In this document: positions 8,546 through 18,339 of the stretch, one piece after another
Layout: each line of letters opens with the position of its first letter
Numbering within the stretch: position 1 is the stretch's first letter
Assembly: GCA_018398765.1 (NCBI GenBank)
Contig: JAHBMJ010000996.1
Span: 55,201-119,200 of the forward strand
Origin: Chromera velia
Lineage: Eukaryota; Sar; Chromeraceae
Length of the DNA: 64,000 bases
Reading direction: 5' to 3'
Program-made: the position numbers and the translations under genes
The notes under the pieces: generated by a model
Databases searched by the model: none
What the model was told of the DNA's origin: nothing
What the model saw: the letters and a program-made list of their open reading frames with translations, nothing else

Positions 8546-10041
8546 TCGGCAGTGTACACTGTCAGAAAGAAGTGAAGAAGACTCTCGCCGTCGATGCTTT
8601 TACTGGTCAACGCGGTAACTGGGCTTCAAAAAGTAATGAACAGTTGGAGACTGGCTTTCATACTTCCAATCTGATGCATCACGTGTAAGTGAGAACAGAG
8701 CCAGCTCGCCATCAGTTGATCCTGACGTGTTTCTTGGAAACGCAGTGAATCAAAAAAGAGTTAAAGAGAAACAGAAAGGGCCAAAGAAAAAATGGGGGAC
8801 AGCCTAGGGCACAGCAGGTGCCTTCTCTTGACGTAGGAAGAGAGGAGAATGAAGTGTCAGACTAATATTATGTCAAACAGTGTCACGGAATCACTTGATT
8901 CTGCTGTATATACACCACCTACATTTGACCGCGCAGCCCGTCCCACGAACAAAAATATGAGGAGAAGTAAAATTAAAAGCTTTAAACTACTTTAAACTCC
9001 TTTAAACTATATAATTGCATCATGAAAAGCAATTTAAAATTCAGTTTAGATAAAACATTTTATTTTAAATTTTATTTTACATGTTATTTCAATTTTTTTA
9101 ATAGTAGATCGTTTAACTAGTGGTTTAAATTAAATTTTAAAAAACCGAACGGATTTCGGTGGTTTGAAGACATTCCAGAACGGATCTCGGTGTCTTGAAA
9201 AGCCTTATCTAGAAAAGCAGTAAAACGTCAAGGGGGTAGTTATAACATTTTTAAACTACTGTGGGCTGTGTAGTGTCCTACCTCCCGGCGCCGCCATCCC
9301 GCCGCCGCCTCCCTGTCCTTCTCGCATGCGTGCCGCCTTTGCTTCAATCGCCTGCCGCCGCGTTCTGCATGTCTGTCTGGCCCTGGAAAGCTTGTTTTTG
9401 CGTTTGCACGGAGACCGGTCTTCAGAGAGTTTGCCTGAGCGGCTGAGCTGTCTCACTGAGACCGTTCGTTCCTTTTATCCGGTCGTGAGTCTGTCATCTC
9501 TCAGCAAGCTAACAGAAGTTAAGCCCAAATCCTCTTGACTCTACAAAGGGCTAAGGATCTATCTTTATCCAATCTTTTAGCTGACTGAGATCTTCAGACT
9601 GAGCTAGAGTCTGTAGAGTTTGGAGATCCATCTCTCTGTTTAGGCCACATCTCTGGGTCTAGCTCTCCATCTGTCCTGCCGCTACCTCCAAAGCAGCGGA
9701 AAGGTGTTACAGCTGGAGCTGTATTGCATACTAGAAAGAATTGGATTTCTATCGATCGTCGGAGCCCTGACGATATTATATACTAGAAAGAATGAGCTTT
9801 CTATCGCCAAAGCCCTGGCGCCGAAGGCGCCAGCCTGCCAAAGCCCGGAGTTTGATTGAGAGACCATAGAGTCACAGGAAGGCTTCTTGGGGGTAGCCGT
9901 AATAGACGGACAGGACCTATGCCTAGGCAAGATACATACTGGTCCGATAAAGGACGATGATTGACAAAGGACTAGAGAGATACTAAAGAGTTGCTGGCAT
10001 CAGATCGCGTGCCACTGGGCATGCATGATTTCCCCGTAAAT
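8546..10041. other. Intergenic region without a supported gene
   Basis: It holds an AT-rich patch (8960-9150) with repeated TTTAAACT words. A pair of imperfect 50-bp copies of TACTAGAAAGAAT...TTTCTATCG occurs near 9727-9806, together with one copy of the palindromic minisatellite core near 9805-9846. A basic minus-strand frame of 66 codons at 9256-9456 has no recognisable domain or splice context. Confidence 0.6.
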
Positions 10042-10049
10042 TTCGACTG

Positions 10050-10145
10050 AAAAGTGAGGGTGCAGGGGCTCGAACCCGGGACCTCGCCGCGTGGATCTTC
10101 AATCCCCAAAATTCGCTTTCCGGGCCATTGAATCGCACGCTTCGC
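10050..10145 (-). ncRNA. tRNA-Phe-like relic, probable SINE head
   Basis: On the minus strand the order is TGGCCCGGAAAGCG (A-box-like, 10127-10114), then TTGAAGA, which is a tRNA-Phe-type anticodon loop containing GAA, between a 4-of-5 paired stem, then GGTTCGAGCC (B box, 10076-10067). Spacing follows a tRNA, but the T stem has a mismatch and no paired acceptor stem is visible. A functional tRNA is therefore unlikely and a tRNA-derived SINE or tRNA pseudogene is more probable. The internal Pol III boxes are the main evidence. Confidence 0.4.
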
Positions 10146-10695
10146 GTACGTCAGATCTTCAGGGCGTCTCGGGGCCATGCACACGCCGCCGCGCGCGCTT
10201 GCGCGCGCTTAAAAATACGCATGGAGACGCCCAACATTTCTTTCTCAGTCCGTCCATGATATTCCAGCTAGGAATTTGGACGTCGGATCTGACAGCCTCG
10301 TGAATTGAGGATGCAACGAAGAGATCGTCTAAGCATCCATCGATATCTGGCAACGACACCAACGATCGAATCCATGGACAGCGCTCACCTTTCCTTTTGC
10401 GAAAGAAGGTGACTAAAAAGCACATTGGTCACCTGCCTGTTGTTCAGCTCACGACCCGTATCCGTCTGTCTGTCTCCTGCCTTCTTTCGTCCTTCGTCCA
10501 TTGGCCACTTTCCTTCGTTCTGCCTCTGAAGCTTGAGGCACTGCTGAAACACAGAGACAGGCAGCAGTGATTCTATGGCAGTACAAAAGTAGAACAAAGG
10601 GAGAGAAGGATAGACTGAAACGAAGGGAGATACGAGGACTGAGCAGTTCCTCTCTTCTCTTCTGGCTTCCTTCCCCTCTCCCCTTCCGACCGCTC

Positions 10696-13600
10696 ATGAG
10701 ATTTTCGGCCCAGCCCCACTTCCTGCCTCTGAGAGAGGGGCAGGGATTTCGAAAATTGTCGCGTTCTTTTTCAGTACTATCAATATATGTTTGCATATTC
10801 ACGTTTCTTTTGTCCGGGTCGACAGCTCTTCAGTCGTCTGTTGATGGCAGCAGCGGAAGGACGGAGAAGACCGCAGAAAGAGAAAAGCACATCGCCTCGG
10901 AGGCATGTGTGACCTCTGCAGAACGCGTTCCCTCCCTTCCAGTGTCAGTAACAGAATGCCAGATTTCTTAAATCCATGGTGGCTCAGTGTCCATTTGTTC
11001 TTTCTCTCTTTCGATCTTCTCGCTTGCTTGCTTGCCTCGTTGCTTTCATTCTTCCGCCCGTCCGTCAGTTCCTTCGTTCTGACTTCCTCCTCTCGAACCT
11101 TTTGTACAGAGTCGATTGTTCCTTCCTCTTTTGTCCATAAGCTCGTCCCCCCCCCGCCCCCCCCCTCTATCTGTGTGTGTGTGTGTGTGTGTGTGTGCGT
11201 GAGTATGTGTGTGTGTTCCATGCGTAATCTCATGCAGGTACGTCATAAACTTGGAGTCTGCCAGCGACCGCTGGTCAGAGTTCAAGAACCGGGAGGTGGA
11301 CGGCCGCTTGGCCGGACAGGGTTTCAACTTCACCCGCGTCAGGGCTGCAGACCCCATAGACGTCTCCTCGCGCACCTACCTGCCTTCCCAAGACTCCCCC
11401 TATCTCTTCCGTCTCCTCTGGCCAGACCGAGAATTCACCCACCCGGCGAAGAACCCAATGACGCTCCCTGAGTATGGGTGCACTTTCTCCCACCTGGTTG
11501 CGATCTGGACAGCGTACAACAACGGCGACGAGGTGGCGATCATGGCCGAGGACGATGCGTCGTTTGAGAATTTGATGATCTTGGCCAAAGCACGCAGACA
11601 GAGTCCAAAGGATACCGTGCTCTCTCTTTTTGAATCCGCCAACAGAGACGCACAAAGCAGAGCCCAAGCATCCAACACGCCTCTGTCAGTGGACCCAGAC
11701 CCCCTCAACGGGTCCCCTCTCCTGTTCCAGTTGTTCTGCTCGTCTCGAGAGCATGACGTCCGAGCTTGGAACATGCTCGAGAATGGCCTGGCAGCCGATT
11801 TGGAGGGAGACGGGAGTTCCGTCCTCTGCCCCACCGACCTGCCCATGGAACAGATGGCAACTTTCTCTCGACGCCCCGCCAGCGAGTGGGCCTGGGGCAC
11901 TGTCGCCTATGTGCTCAATAGAAAGGCAATGGCCCTCCTTCTCGACCGGTAAGTCTGTCTCTCTCGCTGGATGGTGAGTGGGTGGAATGCGAAGCAAAGG
12001 GTGACAGGCGGGGCAGGGTCGGAGGAAGTGGGGGTGTGTGCGTCGTTTTTTTTTTTCCTGCTTCCCCTCTCTCTGAACCCTTCCGTGCTTGTCGCTGGTC
12101 CGCATTCTTCTCGTCACTTCCTTGGTCTTTGGTTTTCGCCCTGTTGATCTGTCGTTCCTGTCTCTCCATGCATGTATAGTTGAATTAATTCTTTTTTGCA
12201 TGGACGCTGCAGGTTTTCGTACCCGGCAGGGGAGGCGAACAGCGCAAGTCAGTCGGCTCTCTCGTCGTGGTCATCTTCTTCTTCTGCCTCTGGGGGGGCG
12301 TTTGGTCCTTCGTATGTGGAGAAACTAGGTGTGGGTGCGGGTGTGGGAGGGGAGGAGAGTGAGAGAGAGACGACACTCAGCAGAGGGGCATCTAGGGGTC
12401 CATCAGAGGACTGGGAGAGGGAGATAGAGAGGGAGACGGAAGGGGATCGGGCTCTTTTGTTCATGGAGACGGGAACAGAAAAGACAGAAGAGGGCGTCTC
12501 TGTGGACATGGTGTCCGAGAGGTATCCCGTCAGCCTGCAGGTCTGTTGGTTTGCACGTCTCTTCTTTCTGTTTTTTGTCCTTCTTCTCTCTGCTGGTTTC
12601 GATTCTTGTTGTTGCCTGTATCTCGCTTCTTGGTGCGAGAATTGAATTGTCAAAGGGCAGGATTTTCGTCTTGTCTAGTCTTTTTTTTTGAACGACGCAT
12701 GAGACTTACTGGAAGCAACACCGAAACGTGTGCTTTCCTTGTAAAACATTCATACTCGCATCTGTCCATGGGTCCATGCTTCTACGTTGGTGTTAGAGCC
12801 TAATAATGTCAGATTGACCATCGCATTCGCTTTCACACAGGGAAATTCTTTTTTGTCTGGATTGAAATGTTCTCGCATTTCTCTCATACAAGCCTTTGCA
12901 AAGTCCGTTCCATAAATCAACGATGTGTGTGCGTGCCTGGTGTGCAAACACAGGAGCCGCAAGACTGGTCCTACTGCGGTCTGCCCGAGGATCGCATCTC
13001 TTTCCTGAAGGACCTCCCTCCGTTGAAGAACCCGAAGGCTGCCCTCCGAGTGATCCCTTACATGAAATTCCAGACAGACTCCAACAACGAGAAGGACAGG
13101 GTCCACGTCGCAGAGTGGACACAGCACGGAGGAGGACGGCCAGGGGGGCCACAGGGAGGGGAGGCGCTTTCTCAAAAGGCCAAAACGAAACAGATCCGGG
13201 AGGTGGGTCTGACACACATACATTACTTTGTTATGTTATTATCTTTCTTTGGGTTCAGATTTTGAAGGGAGGCCCATGAGGAAAGAAAACGACTGCGACG
13301 ATGAGCTGGATTGAGCTCAACAAGCGGATTTCACAGGCACTTTTCGCGCTCTTTCTTTACTGCGGCATAATGATGATACTGCACGCTTTTCAAAAGGTGT
13401 CAACCACAAAGGTAGACAGGACGACAGACAAACAGCCACAAAAAACTATTGAACGATGAACAGCAGCAGCGGTTTGATTGATCTCTCTCCCTTGTCTTCC
13501 AATCTTTGGAGACGATCGGTTCCTTCCTTTCTTTCTTTCTTTCTTTCTTCTTTTCTTTCTTTCTTTCTTTCTTTCTTTCTTTTTTTCTTTCTTTCTTTCT

Positions 13601-15826
13601 TTCTTCCTTTCTTTCTTCCTTTCTTTCTTTCTTTGTCCCCGCTGTGGGATCGCTGCTGCACATAATTCATCGCCCCCCTTGCTTGCTTCTGCTTCCTGCC
13701 CCATGCATGCGCATCGCAGCACCATCAACAACACGATCGCCACCGCCACCACGACCACGCCAAAAAGCGGCACTCCCACCACCACCATCACCACCATCAG
13801 CATCAGCACCCGAAGAAGACTTCGGACAAAAACAAAAACAAAGACAAGCCCCAGGCGGCAGATTCGGAATTTGCCCGCTTGAACGAGCACGTCCACCAAG
13901 GCCTCGAGTCTCTTTTCTCGGAGGTTTCCGGGTGGTACAGGGGGGAGGTCAAGGACCCAACAGCCCCCCTCAGGGCACAACCGGCAGCGTCGGGGGTTTC
14001 GCTCCTTGCGTCTAGCTCGGAAGTCGAGAAGAGACGGCGAGAATGGGAAGCTCGAAAGGAGCAGAGGGAGAGCAGAGGGATGTCGTCACGTGAGGTGGTG
14101 ATAGACTTGGGATGCTATAAGCACGTTCAGTTTGGACGTCTGCAGGCGGATGCCCTCCTGTACGACTCGATAGTCGGAGACGGAGGTCCGTCAGTCAGTC
14201 AGACAGTCACTTAGTCGAGAGATAGATACCCCCTGTAGGCGAAATCAGTTGATTTCCTTCATGTCTTTGCAGCCGCAATCGCTAGCTAGCGTCTGTACGT
14301 CCCGCTTTGCTACCGCCTGCCTTTGTCCACGTGCCTGTCTGAAATGCTTCGGGGCGCTCCGCTGCCAAATGCTCAATTGCTCCACTCATGTGTCTATGGT
14401 CAACGGTCTGATCATCACTTTTGATTTTCCTCGCATGGGTCAAGATGACATCTTGCTTGGCTTGGAAGGATTCCCAGTAATCGTTTCATTCTGATAAACT
14501 CAGAGACTGACTGACTGACTGACTGACTGATTGATTAACTGACTGGTTGACTGACTGACTGACTGACTGACTGATTGATTAACTGACTGAATGACTGCCT
14601 GACTGACTGACTGACTGATTGACTGACTGACTGACTGACTGATTGATTAACTGACTGAATGACTGATTGATTAACTGACTGGTTGACTGACTGACTGACT
14701 GATTAACTGACTGAATGACTGCCTGACTGACTGACTGACTGATTGACTGACTGACTGACTGATTGATTTGCTGACTGATTGACTGACTGACTGACTGACT
14801 GATTGACTGACTGACTGATTGATTAACTGACTGACTGACTGACTGACTGATTGATTAAGTGACTGAATGACTGACTGACTGATTGACTGACTGGGTGACT
14901 GATTGAGTGACTGACTGATTGACTGACTGACTGACTGACTGATTGATTAAGTGACTGAATGACTGACTGACTGATTGACTGACTGGGTGACTGATTGATT
15001 GACTGACTGATTGACTGACTGACTGATTGACTAACTGACTGATTGATTAAGTGACTGAATGACTGCCTGACTGACTGACTGACTGATTGACTGACTGGGT
15101 GACTGATTGATTTGCTGACTGATTGACTGACTGACTGACTGACTGACTGATTGACTGACTGACTGATTGATTAACTGACTGACTGACTGACTGACTGACT
15201 GATTGATTAAGTGACTGAATGACTGACTGACTGATTGACTGACTGGGTGACTGATTGACTGACTGACTGATTGACTGACTGACTGACTGACTGACTGATT
15301 GATTAAGTGACTGAATGACTGACTGATTGACTGACTGGGTGACTGATTGATTGACTGACTAATTGACTGACTGACTGATTGACTAACTGACTGATTGATT
15401 AAGTGACTGACTGACTGACTGGCTGATAATGAAAGTGCGAATCTTCGACCATGGATGTCTTGTCTGCCTGCAGGCGAGTGCTTCACCCTGATGGTTCCTC
15501 TGGTGAACAGCCAGGACAGCACTTCCATGATTCACAAAGAACTCGACGAGAGACACAGCCAGATCTACAGGTGGGCAGGCATGTGGAGGCCGAAAGAGGT
15601 TAAGGAGGGGAGGGAGGGAATTTTCGGATAATCCAGGGACAGAAAAGAAGGGAAGGAGGAAGAAAGCAAGAAAGGAGAAAACGCAGGATGGATGGATGGA
15701 TGAACAGGCAATTAAGCTGAATAGTCGAAATGCAGTCAGCAGAGAGACTTGCGTGATTTTTGTTTGAGTCCGTCCAGGTGGCGATGTGACACATCAAGTT
15801 TACTCTTTCTTTGTGCTGACGACTTT

Positions 15827-15861
<35 letters not shown>

Positions 15862-16010
15862 GAATAATTCCACTGGCCTGCAGGTCTGCTGACATTCTGG
15901 CGGGCATCTACCTTAGAGAGATGGAGGAGATCCAGGCACTGAAAGACAATATGCCCAAAGTCACCATCCTGGAAAAAGAAAAGAAAGGCGCCCAGCCGGC
16001 ATCAAGCTAG
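10696..16010 (+). CDS. GT25-type glycosyltransferase, membrane anchored, 7 exons
   Basis: Proposed exons are 10696-10943, 11238-11948, 12213-12540, 12954-13202, 13720-14185, 15474-15570 and 15884-16010. All junctions have GT-AG borders and compatible phases, giving 741 residues ending TAG (16008-16010). Residues ~26-41 form one hydrophobic segment after a basic stretch, as in a type II Golgi or ER enzyme. Exon 2 carries the family signature: VYVINLESASDRW, then TLPEYGCTFSHLVAIW, the acidic motif EDDASF (residues ~187-192, likely metal and sugar-nucleotide binding) and AYVLNRKAMALL. GT25 enzymes include collagen galactosyltransferases and LPS galactosyltransferases. The substrate cannot be read here. 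Exon 5 adds a His-rich run (~513-545), and the C-terminal ~230 residues are not typical of the family. An in-frame start at 10567 would add 43 residues. Confidence 0.75.
11172..11216. repeat. (GT)n tract in intron 1 of the GT25 gene
   Basis: A GT repeat with few interruptions lies just upstream of the exon 2 acceptor CATGCAG (ends 11237). Confidence 0.85.
13531..13641. repeat. (CTTT)n tract in intron 4 of the GT25 gene
   Basis: About 110 bp of CTTT repeats with a few CTTC interruptions, within the intron that precedes exon 5. Poly-K and poly-F reading frames here are repeat artefacts. Confidence 0.9.
14507..15425. repeat. Long (GACT)n/(GATT) tract in intron 5 of the GT25 gene
   Basis: About 920 bp of GACT units broken by ATTGATTAA and GACTGGGT words in a higher-order pattern. 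Blocks of roughly 60-250 bp recur, for example the word TAAGTGACTGAATGACT several times. It fills most of intron 5. Confidence 0.95.
15825..15861. repeat. (AATC)n tract in intron 6 of the GT25 gene
   Basis: About nine AATC units directly upstream of the pyrimidine-containing acceptor of the last exon. Confidence 0.85.
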
Positions 16011-17344
16011 GCAAGCACGACTGCAAGCAATCAACTCCACCTGTTCGCATATTAGTGCAATACGTAGGCTGGCACTCGTTGTCTTTCCTTTCTGTATTTC
16101 CGATTTCCCGTCGCTGTTGCAGTCCCTTTCCTGACAATGTAGCCGATAAAAAAAGGAAGAGTGAGAGAGAGCCTCCGTTGGTCTGTCGGTGGTCGGTCGA
16201 TCTGGGGCCCTTCACTTTCCTGGCTGTTTGTTATTTGTGCCTCTTTCCAGTTCTTTGAATCTTCCTTTCAACGCGAGCGGGGAAGGGCGGGGGAAAAGGA
16301 CAGATCTGAGTCTGGTGCATCGGCACTTGCTTGTCTTCGTGCGTGCATATCACTTCATACAAATGGAGGTGAAAAGAAAGAGAGTCCTTCAATCAGAGGG
16401 ACGGCCTGCCCGTGAGGCAAGCATACGGACAGACGGGCAGAGACAATTAAAAAGAGAATGAAAGAAGAAAGATTTTGCAGTATGGCGGCAGTTCGCGAGT
16501 CCGGCTTGGATGCCTGCCGTCAAGGAGGTTAAGCGGAGAAACGGGCAGGCAAGGGATGAATGGCCGGAGCGAGGCCTTCCAACAGGGTCTCGTTTCTTCG
16601 GTCCATGCGTCTGTCCAGTCTTTTTTGTGAGGTGGGGATCTGAAGGCGGGCATGGCTGATGAATGGTGGGTGCGTGGATGCCGAAGTAATCGGACTGGCC
16701 GAGAAGCCTTTGAACGGGCTACCGCCTCTCAGTCTGCTCGTATGCCGATGCGCTTCGACTCCGTTGACTGTCAATCGTGTGACAGAAAAAGGATCGGGGC
16801 GCTCGATGTATCTGTACGGATTTGGGTTGAGGGAAGGGGGGCGGGGTAAGGGGAATTTCGTATGGGAGAAGGGGGGGGGCATGACTGTTGGTCGGGAGGG
16901 TGACCGATCCGGCACCTTTCCCCTCCGCCTGTCAATTCATTCAATGGGAAAAATAATTGAACAAAGCAAAGCAGGCGCGGTTGAGAGTCTCTCCGTTTTT
17001 GTCCGGGTATGGAGTTGAGACGGTTGGCAGAGCTCTGTTCCTCGACGTCAGAATCCTCGTGAGCAAAAATGGAAGATATGTACGTATCATGCAATACAAA
17101 AATTGAGACGTCTCCAGATGAAATGCGGGAAAGGAAAAGAAACCTGAAAATCCTCTCAAAAAAAAAAAACCTGGAAAAAAAAAACTTTTTAAAAAATCTG
17201 AGTCTATTGAAAAAGCTCTGAAAAACTAGTTTACAGTGAAATTTATACTGAAAAACTTATTTAAAAACTTATTAAATTATGAATTCATTGAATTGATAAA
17301 CTAATTTATGTTAATAAGTAAGTGATAAGTGATTAGTGGTGCCT
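16011..17344. other. Intergenic region, no gene seen
   Basis: Nothing coding is supported. The last 200 bp (17150-17344) are AT-rich, with poly-A runs next to the LINE tail. Confidence 0.6.
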
Positions 17345-18320
17345 TATTGATTGATTGATTGATTGATATGTTCCGCCCCAGAGCACTGTCGCCGTTTTGT
17401 CTTATAGAGGTCGACCCCGCAAACGGCAGGGGGGTGTACCTCATCGCTGAGGCTCAGACCACACCCCGTGACCCGCCTGGTTTCCCAGGCCGCTAACAAA
17501 TAACAATTTGTCTGCACTTTGCATGCTTTGGTCTATGGGCTGCTCAGAAGGGACTGCTCCAAAAATCGATCCAATGACACAGGAGGAAAGGACACTTTGG
17601 CTTTATGCACGCCCTCTCTCCATTCTTCTCTCAGCGATTTCTCTTTCTCCCTCCCTCAGCTAGCTGTCTTCCTGCTTCCATTGTGTCTAGGATGGTCTTA
17701 TATTCTTCTTTTCTTCTTTCCGTTCCTCCCTTTCTTTTTATGATCACTCCGTATCTCTGTGCCAGCACTGTTTCATCTAACGAGCTTCTAGGTGCGTACC
17801 TTCCTGGGCTTTCCTTGAACACTCTTCTTCTGAACGCCGCCCTCCCCAGAAACTCATCCACCGCACTATGCCCCTCGTTCATCAAGAATTTGAACAGAAC
17901 CTCAGTGTGCAGTCTTCCTCTTTGTTCTTCTTTTTTCTCTCTGCAAACTTCTCTTACTCTCTTTTCTCTTCCCTCGTTCCAGTCTGCTCCTAATGTTCTA
18001 TACATGTACGCTCTTTCTCTATCATAAATCGGACACTCAGTCAGTATATGGATCTCGTCCTCCAACACCTCTGTTTCCATCCATCCTTTGCAAAAAGGGC
18101 AGAGTCTCTCCTCCAACGGCACTCTCTGCCCTTCTCTTTCTGACACTTTTCCTTTTGTTCCCGCTAACGTCCTATCTCCTACTCTGCAGGCTGCTCTCCT
18201 TCTGTGTTCTCCTCTTAGTGCTACCCTTCTATAACAAAAGGGCACCCGTCCCAGTTTTTCTTTCTCTATTTTCATTCCCTCTCTTAGTCTTTCTTCTGAT
18301 GTCTTTTCAAACAAAATGAG
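17345..18320 (-). mobile_element. 5'-truncated LINE, 3' end with (ATCA)n tail
   Basis: Read on the minus strand, the 3' UTR ends GGGGCGGAACATATCAATCA and continues as ATCA repeats at 17366-17345. The same word, GGCGGAACATATCAATCA, ends another fragment at 62869-62893 on the plus strand. Two insertions sharing a 3' end and tail indicate one LINE family. Only the C-terminal coding part remains (17631-18314). Confidence 0.65.
17631..18314 (-). pseudogene. C-terminal fragment of a LINE ORF2
   Basis: A 227-codon frame with a cysteine-histidine cluster LCPFCKG...EDEIHILTECPIYDRER, the CX2C...HX4C pattern common after the RT of non-LTR elements. It is followed by a basic, charged tail. No RT motifs are present because the copy is 5' truncated at about 18320, where a plus-strand LINE begins. 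Identification rests on the finger pattern and the adjacent 3' tail. Confidence 0.55.
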
Positions 18321-18339
18321 CTACAATCTGTTTTTATTT

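Noticed and set aside
7669-8610. Ser/Thr/His/Leu-rich minus-strand frames
   Set aside because: Translated GAGT/GAAT microsatellite; no non-repeat sequence supports a gene.
9256-9456. Basic 66-codon minus-strand ORF
   Set aside because: Charged but without a recognisable motif, and no adjacent exon or element boundary supports it.
13446-13670. Lys/Glu/Arg-rich minus-strand ORFs
   Set aside because: Translation of the (CTTT)n tract inside an intron of the GT25 gene.
15031-15528. Ser/Gln-rich 165-codon minus-strand ORF
   Set aside because: It is the (GACT)n tract of intron 5; the frame is open only because the repeat lacks stops.
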